Shown: positions 27,885 through 37,177, counted from the stretch's first letter. The stretch: DNA of 64,000 nt from Xanthobacter dioxanivorans (GCF_016807805.1 NZ_CP063362.1:1364001-1428000), one strand, 5' to 3'. A program made the numbers and translations. Notes: a model not told the origin generated them from the letters alone.

Positions 27885-28724
27885 ATGTCGGGTGCGATTC
27901 TGGTTCTGGGCGCCACGGGCAATGTGGGCCGTCCCCTGGTGGAGGCCCTTCTGGCCAGGGGCGAGAGGGTGAAGGCGGCCTCGCGCACCGGCAAGGCGGT
28001 GGACGGCGCGGAGGGGGTGGTGTTCGACTTCGCCGATCCCGCCACCTTCGCCTCCGCCTTTGCCGGCGTCGACCGCGCCTTCGTGATGCTCCCCACCGGA
28101 TCCACCGATCCCGTGGGCCGGCTGTTGCCGGTGATCGCCGCCGCGGCGGAGCGCAAGGTGAAGGTGGTGCTGCTGAGCGTCTTCGGCGTCGACGCCGACG
28201 ACAGCATCCCCTACCGCCAGCTGGAACTGGCGCTCGAGCGCTCGGGCACGGCGTTCGTGATCCTGCGGCCCAACTGGTTCGCCGACAATTTCCACACCTT
28301 CTGGAAAGCCGGCCTCGACCACGGCCGGATCGCCCTGCCGGCGGCGGAGGGGAAGAGCAGCTTCATCGACGCCCGCGACATCGCCGAAAGCGCCGCTGCC
28401 GCCCTCGCCTCCCACAGCTTCGATGGCAAGGCCTACAATCTGACGGGGCCCGAGGCGCTCGGCTACGCGGACGCGGCGGCGATTCTCGCCGCCGCGGTCG
28501 GCAAGCCCGTCGCCTACACGCCCATCGACGACGACGCCTTCGTCGCCATCCTCACCGGTGCCGGCGTGCCGCAGGATTATGCGCGCTTCCTCGCGTCCAT
28601 CTTCCATCCGGTGCGCGAAGGCTGGACGGCCGCGGTCTCCGACGGTGTGGAAACCCTGACCGGAAAGCCGCCGCGTTCGCTGGCGACCTATGCGCAGGAC
28701 AATGCGGCCCGGCTGAAGGCCTGA
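27885..28724 (+). CDS. NmrA-like NAD(P)-binding oxidoreductase
   Basis: Atypical short-chain dehydrogenase, possibly a quinone or NADPH-sensing oxidoreductase. ATG 27885 is chosen for its GGAG site 6 bases upstream (279 residues). The Rossmann loop ILVLGATGNVGRPLV is followed by RAFVMLPTGSTD, VVLLSVFGV, FVILRPNWFADNF and YNLTGPEALGY. The conserved catalytic YxxxK of classical SDRs is absent. It is divergent from the HxlR gene, which probably represses it until a reactive compound is present. Confidence 0.82.
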   Translation: MSGAILVLGATGNVGRPLVEALLARGERVKAASRTGKAVDGAEGVVFDFADPATFASAFAGVDRAFVMLPTGSTDPVGRLLPVIAAAAERKVKVVLLSVFGVDADDSIPYRQLELALERSGTAFVILRPNWFADNFHTFWKAGLDHGRIALPAAEGKSSFIDARDIAESAAAALASHSFDGKAYNLTGPEALGYADAAAILAAAVGKPVAYTPIDDDAFVAILTGAGVPQDYARFLASIFHPVREGWTAAVSDGVETLTGKPPRSLATYAQDNAARLKA

Positions 28725-28777
28725 GCACCGCGCGCCTTGGCGGTCCGCTTTCCACCCCCTCGGGAAGCTCCGGCAAG

Positions 28778-28811
28778 CGAAGGACCACGGCGCCGGGGCC
28801 GCGGTCCTTCG
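28778..28811. terminator. Hairpin between convergent NmrA-like and acyl-CoA dehydrogenase genes
   Basis: CGAAGGACC (28778-28786) pairs perfectly with GGTCCTTCG (28803-28811), with further GC pairing inside after one mismatch. There is no T-run. It is probably a transcript-end hairpin usable from both directions. Confidence 0.45.
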
Positions 28812-28837
28812 ATACCCTGCCTTCGATACCCTGGCGC

Positions 28838-30529
28838 TCAGTTCCCCCCGTCCAGCAAACGCCGGGCGATGACCTGGGCCTGGATCTCGGCGGCGCCCTC
28901 GAAGATGTTGAGGATGCGCGCGTCGCACAGGATGCGCGACACCGGATATTCCAGCGCGAAGCCGTTGCCGCCGTGGATCTGCAGCGCGTTGTCCGCCGCC
29001 GCCCAGGCGACGCGGGCGCCCAGCAGCTTGGCCATGCCGGCCTCGAGGTCGGTGCGGCGGCCCTCGTCCTTGGCGCGGGCGGCAAAATAGGTGATCTGGC
29101 GGGCGATCATGGTCTCCACCGCCATCATCACGATCTTGTCGGCGACGCGGGGGAAGGCGATGAGCGGCTTGCCGAACTGGACGCGCTCCTCGGCATATTT
29201 CAGGCCCACCTCCATGGCCGCCTGGGCCACGCCCACGGCGCGGGCGGCGGTCTGGATGCGGGCGCTCTCGAAGGTGGTCATGAGCTGCTTGAAGCCCTGC
29301 CCCTCCTCGCCGCCCAGCAGGTTGGCCGCCGGCACGGTAAAGCCGTCGAAGCCGATCTCGTATTCCTTCATGCCGCGATAGCCGAGCACCTCGATCTCGC
29401 CGCCGGTCATGCCCTCGGCCGGGAACGGGTTCTCGTCGGTGCCGCGCGGCTTCTCGGCCAGAAGGATGCTGAGGCCCTTGTAGCCGGGCTCCGCCGGGTT
29501 GGTGCGCACCAGGAGCGTCATCACGTCGGCGCGGACAGGATGGGTGATCCAGGTCTTGTTGCCCGACACCTTGTAGACGTCCCCCTCCTTCACCGCGCGG
29601 GTGCGCAGCGAGGCAAGGTCCGAGCCGGTATTGGGCTCGGTGAACACCGCCGTGGGCAGGATCTCGCCGGAGGCGAGCTTCGGCAGATAATGGGCCTTCT
29701 GGTCGTCGGTGCCGCCGGCGAGGATCAGTTCCGCCGCGATCTCCGAGCGGGTGCCCAGCGAGCCGACGCCGATATAGCCGCGCGAGAGCTCCTCGGTGAC
29801 CACGCACATGGCCTCCTTGGGCAGGCCGAGGCCGCCGAACTCTTCCGGGATGGTCAGGCCGAACACGCCCATTTCCGACAGCTGGGCGATGATCTCCAGC
29901 GGGATGTAGTCGTTCTTCAGATGCCATTCGTGGGCGTGGGGGGCCACCTCCGCCTCCACGAAGCGGTGCATCTCGGTGCGCATGGCCTCCATGGTCTCAT
30001 CGAGGCCGGCCTCGCCGATGGTGCCGGTGGGGTGGGCGGCGCGCACGATGTCGGCCAGCGCCGCGCGGCTCTGCGCGGTGTTGCCGCCGGCGACGAGGGC
30101 GGCGATGGCCGGGTCCTCGCGCAGCTTCGCCACCGACGCCTCGGCCACGTAGAGGTCACCGAGGCGGACGATCTCCCCCTGGCTCATGGGGATGCCGCCG
30201 AGGATCTGCGCGACATATTCGCCGAGGCCGATCTGCACGATCAGGCGCTCGGTCTCGCTGAACTTGCCCATCTCGGTGAGGCGGTCGGCATAGTGCACCA
30301 GCTCGCGCACCGAGAAGACATACGTTGCGAACCAGGCGAGGCCGTGGGTGGCGCGCTGCTCGCGCTCCAGCAAAGCCGACGAGATGCGCCCGCCGTCGCT
30401 CACCCGCGCCCGCACCAGGGAGGTCGCTTCCGCCAGCAGGGCTTCGAGGCGCCCCGTGGCCAGCCGACCAAGCGCGACCGCATCCACGGGGTCGGTGCCG
30501 ACGGGCTGAAGGGCGGCGCTGACGGACAT
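28838..30529 (-). CDS. mcd: (2S)-Methylsuccinyl-CoA dehydrogenase, ethylmalonyl-CoA pathway
   Basis: FAD acyl-CoA dehydrogenase oxidising methylsuccinyl-CoA to mesaconyl-CoA. The 563 residues include an N-terminal extension of about 160 residues before the dehydrogenase fold, the known hallmark of Mcd. The core shows FGLTIPEEFGGLGLP, AVFTEPNTGSDLASL, HGGNGFALEYPVSRI and a C-terminal IFEGAAEIQ carrying the usual active-site Glu. A generic long acyl-CoA dehydrogenase remains possible. The other pathway genes (ccr, ecm, mch) are not in the window. Confidence 0.75.
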   Translation of the reverse strand: MSVSAALQPVGTDPVDAVALGRLATGRLEALLAEATSLVRARVSDGGRISSALLEREQRATHGLAWFATYVFSVRELVHYADRLTEMGKFSETERLIVQIGLGEYVAQILGGIPMSQGEIVRLGDLYVAEASVAKLREDPAIAALVAGGNTAQSRAALADIVRAAHPTGTIGEAGLDETMEAMRTEMHRFVEAEVAPHAHEWHLKNDYIPLEIIAQLSEMGVFGLTIPEEFGGLGLPKEAMCVVTEELSRGYIGVGSLGTRSEIAAELILAGGTDDQKAHYLPKLASGEILPTAVFTEPNTGSDLASLRTRAVKEGDVYKVSGNKTWITHPVRADVMTLLVRTNPAEPGYKGLSILLAEKPRGTDENPFPAEGMTGGEIEVLGYRGMKEYEIGFDGFTVPAANLLGGEEGQGFKQLMTTFESARIQTAARAVGVAQAAMEVGLKYAEERVQFGKPLIAFPRVADKIVMMAVETMIARQITYFAARAKDEGRRTDLEAGMAKLLGARVAWAAADNALQIHGGNGFALEYPVSRILCDARILNIFEGAAEIQAQVIARRLLDGGN

Positions 30530-30602
30530 GGGCAACTCCCGGAATTGTGCATTGCAGAATTAGCCTATCCTTGCCTCGGAACCGTTCCAAAGCAACGCCT
30601 GA

Positions 30603-31807
30603 TTACGCCCCCTCGCCGCCTTCGGCCTTCACCTCGTCGTAGCGGGCGACGAGATCCTCCAGGTTCTCCCGCACTTGCGCGCAGGCCGAAACGGCCGAGT
30701 AGAGCGCGATGAGCGTCTCGCTGCGGGCGACATCGAGCCCGCCCTCCGCCTTGAGCCGCTCGGCTTCCGCCTCCAGCGCGGCGACGGCCGCCGCCGCGGT
30801 GGCCATGCGGCCGGCGAAGTCCGGCACCGCCGCGCCGTCGAGCCGGGCGGCGAGGCCCTCCATGCTGGCGCCGAGCGCCGCCACCGCCGCATCAAGGGCC
30901 GGCGCGACCCGTCCCGCCACCGGCTCCACCAGGGGCCGGTCGGAGACCCGGAGCAGGATGATCACCGAATGCCACAGGCGCCGGCAGTTGCGCACCACCG
31001 GCGCGGGATCGGCATGGCCGGTCAGCCACCCGGCGCGTTCGGCGCGCGCCTCGGCGATGCGGGCATCGGCGGCGCGCAGCGCCGTGCGCGTCTGCGTATT
31101 GAGGACATCCACCTCCCCCGGGTCGAGGCCGCGCCCGAGCAGCCCGTCCCGGCCCAGCTCCAGCAGGCGGGCGCACATCCGAAGCGTCTTGGCGCAATGG
31201 GGAAACAGCCGGAACAGGGCGCGCTCGGGCAGGATCAGGATGGCGCACGCCATGCCCACCACCCCGCCCACGCCGATCTCAAACACCCGATGCAGGCCCG
31301 CCAGCCACGGCTGCACGTGGCCCGGATCGGCCAGCAGCACGATCACCACCGTCACCGGCGCCAGCTTGTAGCTCGACGAGCGGGCGGAGAGGGTGGCGGT
31401 GAGGAAGACGGCACCCCCAGCGCCACGAAGGTGAGCGGCACCGAATCGCCCACCAGCATGGCGGCGGTCACCCCCACCACGCCGCCCACCACCGTGCCGA
31501 GCGCCCGGTCGATGGCGACGGCAAGGCTCGCGCCGATGGTGGACTGCACCACCAGCACGGCGGTGAGCACCGCCCAATACCCGTTGGGCAGCGACAGGCC
31601 ATAGGCCAGCGCATAGGCGGCGAGGCCGGCAAAGGCGGCGCGGAAGCCGAGCTTGAAATGGGCCGGCCCGACGAAGCCGGCGAGCCGGGCCCGCAGGCCC
31701 GGCGCGGCGCCGCCCGATCCCGCCGAGCCGGGTTTGGCCGGGCCGGCTGGGGAAGGATCCGGGGCGGGAGGCCCTGGTGCGGCAGGACCCGGTTCGGGGC
31801 TCGTCAT
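30603..31807 (-). pseudogene. FUSC-family inner-membrane protein, interrupted by a 1-base frameshift
   Basis: Related to aromatic-acid exporter (AaeB/YccS-like) membrane proteins. The N-terminal part has a Pro/Ala-rich tail and three to four membrane spans (FAGLAAYALAYGLSLPNGYW, VLVVQSTIGASLAVAIDRAL, VVGGVVGVTAAMLV). The C-terminal part (APVTVVIVLLADPG, then a cytoplasmic helical domain with LIALYSAVSACAQVRENLE) is in the next frame. The break lies at the C run 31414-31418 (five G on the coding strand). One extra G rejoins VALGGAVFLTATLSARSS and gives 401 residues. Confidence 0.82.
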
Positions 31808-31984
31808 GGTCCTCTTCCGGAGGGCTCGCGGATGCGGCATCCGATCGGCCCCGCCGCGTCTCTATCCCAGCCTCCCGCGGCCCGCCAGCCGCAGTCGCGC
31901 GGACACGGTGCGATGCCGCCGTCCGGCGTCCCGCGCTTGCCAATCCCAGCGGAAAGCCCGATGTGACGGGAAACGGGAGCCTTC

Positions 31985-32854
31985 ATGCTGCGGCGCATCT
32001 ACCATATCGTGTTCGACGCGGTCTGGACCTTCTCCGCGGACGACGGCTGGGCCATCGCCAGCCACATCGCCCTGTCCGCGCTGATGTCGCTGTTCCCGTT
32101 CCTAATCTTCGTCACGGCGCTGGCCGGCTTCCTTGATTTGCGTCCGCTGGCGGCGGAAACCATCCAGCTTATCCTGGAGACCTGGCCGGAGCAGGTGGCG
32201 GGCCCCATCTCGCGCGAGATCTACAACGTGGTGAACCAGGTGCGCACCGACGTGCTCACCTATGGCGTGATCCTCGCCATCTACTTCTCCTCCAACGGCG
32301 TGGAGAGCCTGCGCATCGGCCTCAACCGCGCCTACGGGGTCAAGGAGATGCGTCACTGGTACTGGCTGCGCCTGGAATCCATCGGCTACGTGCTGCTCGC
32401 CGCCGTTTCCATGCTGGCCCTGTCTTTCCTCGTGGTGCTCGGCCCGCTGCTGTGGCAGACGGCGGTGGCGCAACTGCCGGCCCTGGCGCCGTTCTCGCGC
32501 GTGATCACCCTGCTGCGCTTCGGCGCCACCTCGATCATCCTGGTGGTATCGCTGGTGGTCGCCCACCTCTGGCTGCCCGCCGGGCGGCGCAAGATCGCCG
32601 AAGTGGCGCCGGGCATCCTGGTCACGCTGGTGCTGTGGCTGGTGGCGGCCACCGCCTTCGGCTTCTATCTCGCCGAATTCCCCGCCAATTACGTCACCAC
32701 CTATGCCGGCCTCGCCTCCGTGATGATCGCGCTGGTGTTTTTGTACCTTACCGCAACAATCTTCGTGTTCGGCGGCGAGCTCAACGCCGCCATCAAGCGC
32801 GGCTTCGCGCCCGCCAGCGCCAGCGAGGGCACCCCGGCGGAGGCGAAGCAGTGA
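31985..32854 (+). CDS. YihY/BrkB-family inner-membrane protein
   Basis: 289-residue polytopic protein of the family once misnamed ribonuclease BN; its function is uncertain. Six hydrophobic segments are visible, starting SHIALSALMSLFPFLIFVTA and including YGVILAIYFSSNGVESLRIG and LVLWLVAATAFGFYLAEF. Conserved family residues are NRAYGV and YAGLASVMIALVFLYLTA. Its stop overlaps the mmcB GTG as GTGA, so the two genes are translationally coupled. Confidence 0.88.
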   Translation: MLRRIYHIVFDAVWTFSADDGWAIASHIALSALMSLFPFLIFVTALAGFLDLRPLAAETIQLILETWPEQVAGPISREIYNVVNQVRTDVLTYGVILAIYFSSNGVESLRIGLNRAYGVKEMRHWYWLRLESIGYVLLAAVSMLALSFLVVLGPLLWQTAVAQLPALAPFSRVITLLRFGATSIILVVSLVVAHLWLPAGRRKIAEVAPGILVTLVLWLVAATAFGFYLAEFPANYVTTYAGLASVMIALVFLYLTATIFVFGGELNAAIKRGFAPASASEGTPAEAKQ

Positions 32855-33327
32855 GGGACGGCCTGCCGGCGCCGCGGCCGGACGGACGCCAGTCGGAGAC
32901 GGCGCGGGCGGTGCAGCGCGGCGTGCTGCGCCACCTTGCCCTCGCCGGCATAGCCGGGATCCCGGAATTCTCGCTGGTGACCGGACGGCGGGCGGACATC
33001 CTCGCCGTCGGGTCGAAGGGCGAGATCACCATCGTGGAGATCAAGTCGTCGGTGGCCGACTTCCGCACCGATGCCAAATGGCCGGAATACCGCGCCTTCT
33101 GCGACCGGCTGATGTTCGCGGTGCCGCTCGACTTCCCGGTCGAGATCCTGCCCGAGGAGACCGGCCTCCTGGTGGCGGACGCCTTCGGCGCCGATTGCCT
33201 GCGCGCGGCCCCGCTGCATCCCCTGCCCGGCGCGACCCGCAAGGCGCTGACCCTGCGCTTCGCCCGCGCCGCCGCCACGCGGCTCGCCGTGCTGCACGAT
33301 CCGGACCTGCTGCGCGGACTGCTGTGA
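32851..33327 (+). CDS. mmcB: MmcB-family DNA repair protein
   Basis: 158-residue PD-(D/E)XK nuclease-like protein; in Caulobacter MmcB acts with ImuA/ImuB/DnaE2 or as a regulator of mutagenesis in the SOS response. Start GTG 32851 overlaps the upstream stop. The nuclease-type core is RRADILAVGSKGEITIVEIKSS, followed by KWPEYRAFCDRLMFAVP and LLVADAFGADCLR. Coupling to a YihY-type membrane protein is of unknown meaning. No LexA box was noticed upstream, since it lies within an operon. Confidence 0.85.
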   Translation: MRDGLPAPRPDGRQSETARAVQRGVLRHLALAGIAGIPEFSLVTGRRADILAVGSKGEITIVEIKSSVADFRTDAKWPEYRAFCDRLMFAVPLDFPVEILPEETGLLVADAFGADCLRAAPLHPLPGATRKALTLRFARAAATRLAVLHDPDLLRGLL

Positions 33328-33363
33328 GGCGATTGACACCCGGCGACGGCAGTTCGTCCCGAA

Positions 33364-33402
33364 CCGCCGTCATGGCCGGGTCAAGCCCCGACATGACGGC
33401 GG
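33364..33402. repeat. Inverted repeat with CCGCCGTCATG arms
   Basis: Perfect 11-base arms (33364-33374, 33392-33402) around a 17-base loop. The inner sequence CATGGCCGGGTCAAGCCCCGACATG resembles the common CGTCATGCCCGG palindromes of this bacterial order, as seen again at 49961. It sits just after mmcB and may serve as transcript end. Confidence 0.6.
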
Positions 33403-33459
33403 AGGTAGGCAGGGTGGATCTGAAGCCGACCCCGCTCCACCCTCGCCCCGCTGGCGCTC

Positions 33460-33542
33460 GCGCGGCGCGCTGATCTTGCGTTGCGCAAGCCGCTAGCGCG
33501 GCGCGCCGACTTTGCGTTGCGCGAGCCGCTAGCGCGGCGCGC
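33460..33542. repeat. 36-bp tandem repeat abutting the regA stop
   Basis: Two 36-base units (33460-33495, 33496-33531), identical except for a few positions, are followed by the first 11 bases of a third. They are in the sense that the regA C-terminal codons and stop (33529-33531) form the edge of unit 2. Each unit contains CTTGCG/TTGCG steps and GCGCGGCGCGC, able to fold into GC stems. Confidence 0.8.
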
Positions 33543-34083
33543 GCTTGGCCAAAATCCGCTGGAGCGTGCGGCGGTGCATGGACAGGCGGCGCGCCGTTTC
33601 CGATACGTTGCGTCCACACAATTCGTACACGCGCTGAATATGCTCCCAGCGCACCCGGTCCGCCGACATGGGATTTTCCGGCGGGGTCGGCTTGTGGTCG
33701 GCGCTGGCGAGGAGGGCGGCCACCACGTCGTCCGCATCGGCCGGCTTGGCCAGATAGTCCACCGCGCCGAGCTTCACCGCCGTCACCGCCGTGGCGATGT
33801 TGCCGTAGCCGGTGAGCACGATGGCCCGGGCCCCCGGCCGGTGCTTCTTGAGCGCCGAGATGACATCGAGCCCGGTCCCGTCGCCGAGGCGCATGTCCAC
33901 CACCGCATAGGCCGGTGCCGACGCCTCGACCCGGGCAAGGCCGTCGGCCACCGTCTCCGCGGTGGCAACCTCGAACCCCCGGGCCTCCATGGCTCGCGCG
34001 AGGCGCTGCAGGAAGGAGCGGTCGTCGTCCACGATCAGAACCGACCGGTCTTCCCCAACGTCGGGCAGCGGCGTCTCATTCAT
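33529..34083 (-). CDS. regA: Redox response regulator RegA (ActR/RegR/PrrA)
   Basis: 184-residue two-domain response regulator. Receiver domain: acidic pocket VDDD near residue 20, phospho-acceptor Asp63 in VVDMRLGDGTGLD, switch TGYGNIATAV and Lys113 in YLAKPAD. A short Pro-rich linker leads to a Fis-type HTH (WEHIQRVYELCGRNVSETAR, then LSMHRRTLQRILAKRAPR). Family members activate CO2 fixation, N2 fixation, hydrogenase and respiration genes under low oxygen. It lies 82 bases after regB on the same strand. The stop is embedded in a 36-bp repeat. Confidence 0.95.
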   Translation of the reverse strand: MNETPLPDVGEDRSVLIVDDDRSFLQRLARAMEARGFEVATAETVADGLARVEASAPAYAVVDMRLGDGTGLDVISALKKHRPGARAIVLTGYGNIATAVTAVKLGAVDYLAKPADADDVVAALLASADHKPTPPENPMSADRVRWEHIQRVYELCGRNVSETARRLSMHRRTLQRILAKRAPR

Positions 34084-34165
34084 CACGTCTTCCTCAAATC
34101 CAGTGCCGGCAGGACCGGCCAACGAAAAGAGCCCGCCACGGCTTTTACGCCGTCCGGGACCCAGA

Positions 34166-35500
34166 CTAATCCGAACTGCGTCCGTTTGTCGCGCGAGGAT
34201 CCACCTCGATGGCGAGAGCGGTGCGCGGCCAGTGGATGCCGATGACCGCGCCGGTGCCGGGCGGGGGGCGGTTCTCGAAGGTGAGGCTCGCGCCGGTGCG
34301 CTCCAGCAGCGTCTTGGCGATGAAGAAGCCGAGGCCCAGGCCGCTCTCCCCGTCCGGCTCCAGCCGGTCGCGGGCGCGGGAGGTGACATAGGGCTGGCCG
34401 ATCCGCCCGCTGACCTCCGGCGCAAAGCCCGGCCCGTCGTCCGCCACGACGATGTCGAGGCCCGCGGTGCTCCATTCGGCGCTGATATCCACGCGGCTGG
34501 ACGCGAAGTCCACCGCATTCTCCACCAGGTTGCCCAGGCCGTAGAGCAGCCCCGGATTGCGCGCGATCACCGGCGCGCCGGGATCGTCCTTCACCGACAC
34601 ATGGATGCCGATGCCGAAATTCCGGTGTGGCTCCACCACCTCCTCCAGCAGCAGGGCGAGGGGCATGCGGTCGAACGGGGCATCCCCGGAGCGCAGGGAG
34701 GTGAGGGTCTGCAGGATGTCGCGGCAGCGGTTCGCCTGGTCACGCAGGAGCGCCACGTCCTCCGCGTGGGGATCGTCGTCGGTCATGGAGCGCTGCATCT
34801 CCTTCACCACCAGGGAGATGGTGGAGAGCGGCGTGCCCAGCTCGTGCGCGGCGGCGGCGGCGAGCCCGTCGAGGGCGGTCAGGTGCTGCTCGCGGGCAAG
34901 CACCAGCTCGGTGGCGGCGAGGGCATCCGCCAGTTCGCGCGCCTCCTCGGCCACCCGCCACGCATGCAGCCCGATGAAGCCCACCGACACGGAAAGCGAC
35001 ACCCAAATACCAGCGAGATAAAGCTCGGGCAGCACCGGGATATCGCTCCCCGCCCAAGGCAGCGGCCGCGCCCACAGGCCCACGGTGCCGGCGCAGGCCA
35101 CCGCCAGGATGCCGAGCAGCACGGTGGTGCCCCAGGCCAAGGTGGTCGCCGAGATCATCACCGGGGCGAGATAGAGCAGCACGAACGGATTCTTCAATCC
35201 GCCGGTGAGGTAAAGGAGCGCCGTCAGCTGCAGCACGTCATAGGCCAGCAGCGGCCCGGCCGCCGCATCCCCCAGCCGGCGGGCGACCGGATACTTGACG
35301 CGCAGCAGCACGTTCACCGCGGCCGACAGGACCACCACCGCGAGGCACGAGCTGAGCGGCAGGGGGAAGCCGAGGCCCAGATTCACCACCACCAGCGCCG
35401 CGATCTGGCCGGTGACGGCCAGCCAGCGCAAGCGAATCAGCGTGTCGAGCCGCAGGCCCGAGGGGCGGCCGTGCAGCGACGTGGCAAAGGCAGAGGTCAT
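34166..35500 (-). CDS. regB: Redox sensor histidine kinase RegB (ActS/PrrB)
   Basis: Membrane sensor of the quinone pool. ATG 35500 gives 444 residues with six membrane spans. The ubiquinone-binding heptapeptide GGLKNPF is at residues 100-106. The phospho-acceptor is His219 in AHELGTPLS. Cys259 in NRCRDIL lies exactly 40 residues after the His, as Cys265/His225 do in Rhodobacter capsulatus, so the redox-active cysteine is conserved. The ATPase has NAVDFA, DDGPGFAPEV and GLGLGFFIAKTLLERTG. It is divergent from phaZ with 182 bases between. Confidence 0.95.
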   Translation of the reverse strand: MTSAFATSLHGRPSGLRLDTLIRLRWLAVTGQIAALVVVNLGLGFPLPLSSCLAVVVLSAAVNVLLRVKYPVARRLGDAAAGPLLAYDVLQLTALLYLTGGLKNPFVLLYLAPVMISATTLAWGTTVLLGILAVACAGTVGLWARPLPWAGSDIPVLPELYLAGIWVSLSVSVGFIGLHAWRVAEEARELADALAATELVLAREQHLTALDGLAAAAAHELGTPLSTISLVVKEMQRSMTDDDPHAEDVALLRDQANRCRDILQTLTSLRSGDAPFDRMPLALLLEEVVEPHRNFGIGIHVSVKDDPGAPVIARNPGLLYGLGNLVENAVDFASSRVDISAEWSTAGLDIVVADDGPGFAPEVSGRIGQPYVTSRARDRLEPDGESGLGLGFFIAKTLLERTGASLTFENRPPPGTGAVIGIHWPRTALAIEVDPRATNGRSSD

Positions 35501-35682
35501 GCGGCGCGCCCCGGAAAGACGGAGCGCACGGTAACACTGCCGCAAGGGCATTGTGACATCTTGGTCATACAAGACCCGCGAGAGCGTCCTATGTCTTTTG
35601 TCGGCATTGACCAAACCTGTGAGTGCGCCCACGCTTCGTAACGACAAGATCGCGAACAGCGCACTAAACGCGAGGAGCGAAC

Positions 35683-37116
35683 ATGGCAATTGGTGAGTTC
35701 GCAAGCGCGATGCGCCTGCCGCCGCAGGGCGATGTCGGCCTCTCGACTCCCCTTTACTGGATGTATGAGATGAGCCACGCGGCGCTCAATCCGTCGCGGG
35801 CCCTGGCGGATGCCAGCCGGATCTTCCTGAAGAATCCCATCAATCCGGTCTCCCATACCACCCTCGGCAAATCGATGGCGGCCGCCTGTGAGCTGTTCGA
35901 GCGCACCACGCGGCGCTACGGCAAGCCGGAATGGGACATTCCCCGCGTCAGCGTGGGCGGACAGAGCGTGCCGGTGCATGTGAATACCGTCTGGCGCCGA
36001 CCCTTCTGCAACCTCCTGCACTTCGAGCGTGCATTCGAATATCCGCCGCGCCGGCCGCAGCCGCGCCTCCTGATCGTGGCTCCGGTGTCCGGCCACCACG
36101 CGACCCTGCTGCGCGGCACCGTGGAAGCCATGCTGCCGACCCATGACGTCTACGTTACCGACTGGGTGGACGCGAAGCTGGTGCCGCTCTCGGAGGGCCG
36201 CTTCGGCCTGTCCGATTATGTGGACTACCTGATCTCCATCTTCCACAGCATGGGCGGCGACTGCCACGTCATGGCGGTGTGCCAGCCCGCCGTGCCGGTG
36301 CTGATGGCCATCGCCCGCATGGAGGCCGAGGACGACCCCTACGTGCCCAAGTCCATGATCCTCATGGGTGGCCCCATCGATACCCGCGAGTGCCCCACCG
36401 CGGTCAACGCCCTCGCCAAGGACCGCGGCATCGACTGGTTCCGCCGCAACGTGATCACTTCCGTGCCGTGGCCCCATGCGGGCGCCATGCGCGAGGTCTA
36501 TCCGGGCTTCCTCCAGCTCAACGGCTTCATGTCCATGAACCTGGACCGCCACCTGCAGGCCCATCGGGACCTGTTCCGCCATCTGGTGGAGGGCGACGGC
36601 GATTCCGCCGAGAAGCACCGCGACTTCTACGACGAATATCTCGCGGTGATGGACCTCACCGCCGACTTCTATCTTGAAACGGTTGAAAACGTCTTCATCA
36701 CCCATGCCTTGCCCAAGGGCGAGATCCTGCACCATTCCCGGCCGGTGAAGCCGGAGGTGATCCATCGCGTGGCGCTGATGACGGTGGAGGGCGAGAAGGA
36801 CGACATTTCCGGCATCGGCCAGACCAAGGCGGCGCACAAGCTGTGCCCGCGCATCCCCGAGGACAAGCGCGCCCACTGGGAGCAGCCGGGCGTGGGACAT
36901 TACGGCGTGTTCAACGGATCGCGCTTCCGCTCCGAGATCGCGCCGCGCATCTCCGACTTCATCCTCTCCCAGGAGCTGCCGCGCGGCGCCACGTCCACGC
37001 GGCCGTCCCCCGAGCGGCCAGCGCCGGCGCCCCTCACCGCCGCCGACGACGAGACCGACGTTTTCGGGCTGGGCGCGAAGGTGACCGCGCTTTATCCCCG
37101 GATTGCTCCCACTTAG
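35683..37116 (+). CDS. phaZ: Intracellular poly(3-hydroxyalkanoate) depolymerase PhaZ (copy 1)
   Basis: Thiolytic/hydrolytic mobilisation of intracellular PHB granules. ATG 35683 follows GCGAGGAGCG. The 477 residues carry the family start LYWMYEMSHAALNPSR and the segments VAPVSGHHATLLRGTVEAML and DVYVTDWVDAKLVPLSEG. The lipase-box-like AVCQPAVP holds a Cys nucleophile at residue 200, as in Ralstonia PhaZ1. GVGHYGVFNGSRFRSEI carries the probable His. The 60-residue C-terminal tail is longer than in copy 2 (58.2 kb). The divergent regB-regA pair suggests redox-linked control. Confidence 0.92.
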   Translation: MAIGEFASAMRLPPQGDVGLSTPLYWMYEMSHAALNPSRALADASRIFLKNPINPVSHTTLGKSMAAACELFERTTRRYGKPEWDIPRVSVGGQSVPVHVNTVWRRPFCNLLHFERAFEYPPRRPQPRLLIVAPVSGHHATLLRGTVEAMLPTHDVYVTDWVDAKLVPLSEGRFGLSDYVDYLISIFHSMGGDCHVMAVCQPAVPVLMAIARMEAEDDPYVPKSMILMGGPIDTRECPTAVNALAKDRGIDWFRRNVITSVPWPHAGAMREVYPGFLQLNGFMSMNLDRHLQAHRDLFRHLVEGDGDSAEKHRDFYDEYLAVMDLTADFYLETVENVFITHALPKGEILHHSRPVKPEVIHRVALMTVEGEKDDISGIGQTKAAHKLCPRIPEDKRAHWEQPGVGHYGVFNGSRFRSEIAPRISDFILSQELPRGATSTRPSPERPAPAPLTAADDETDVFGLGAKVTALYPRIAPT

Positions 37117-37177
37117 GACTGGCAGGCCGGCGCAATTCCGGTGAAGATGCGGATACCCACGTCGCTCCGGTTGTATC

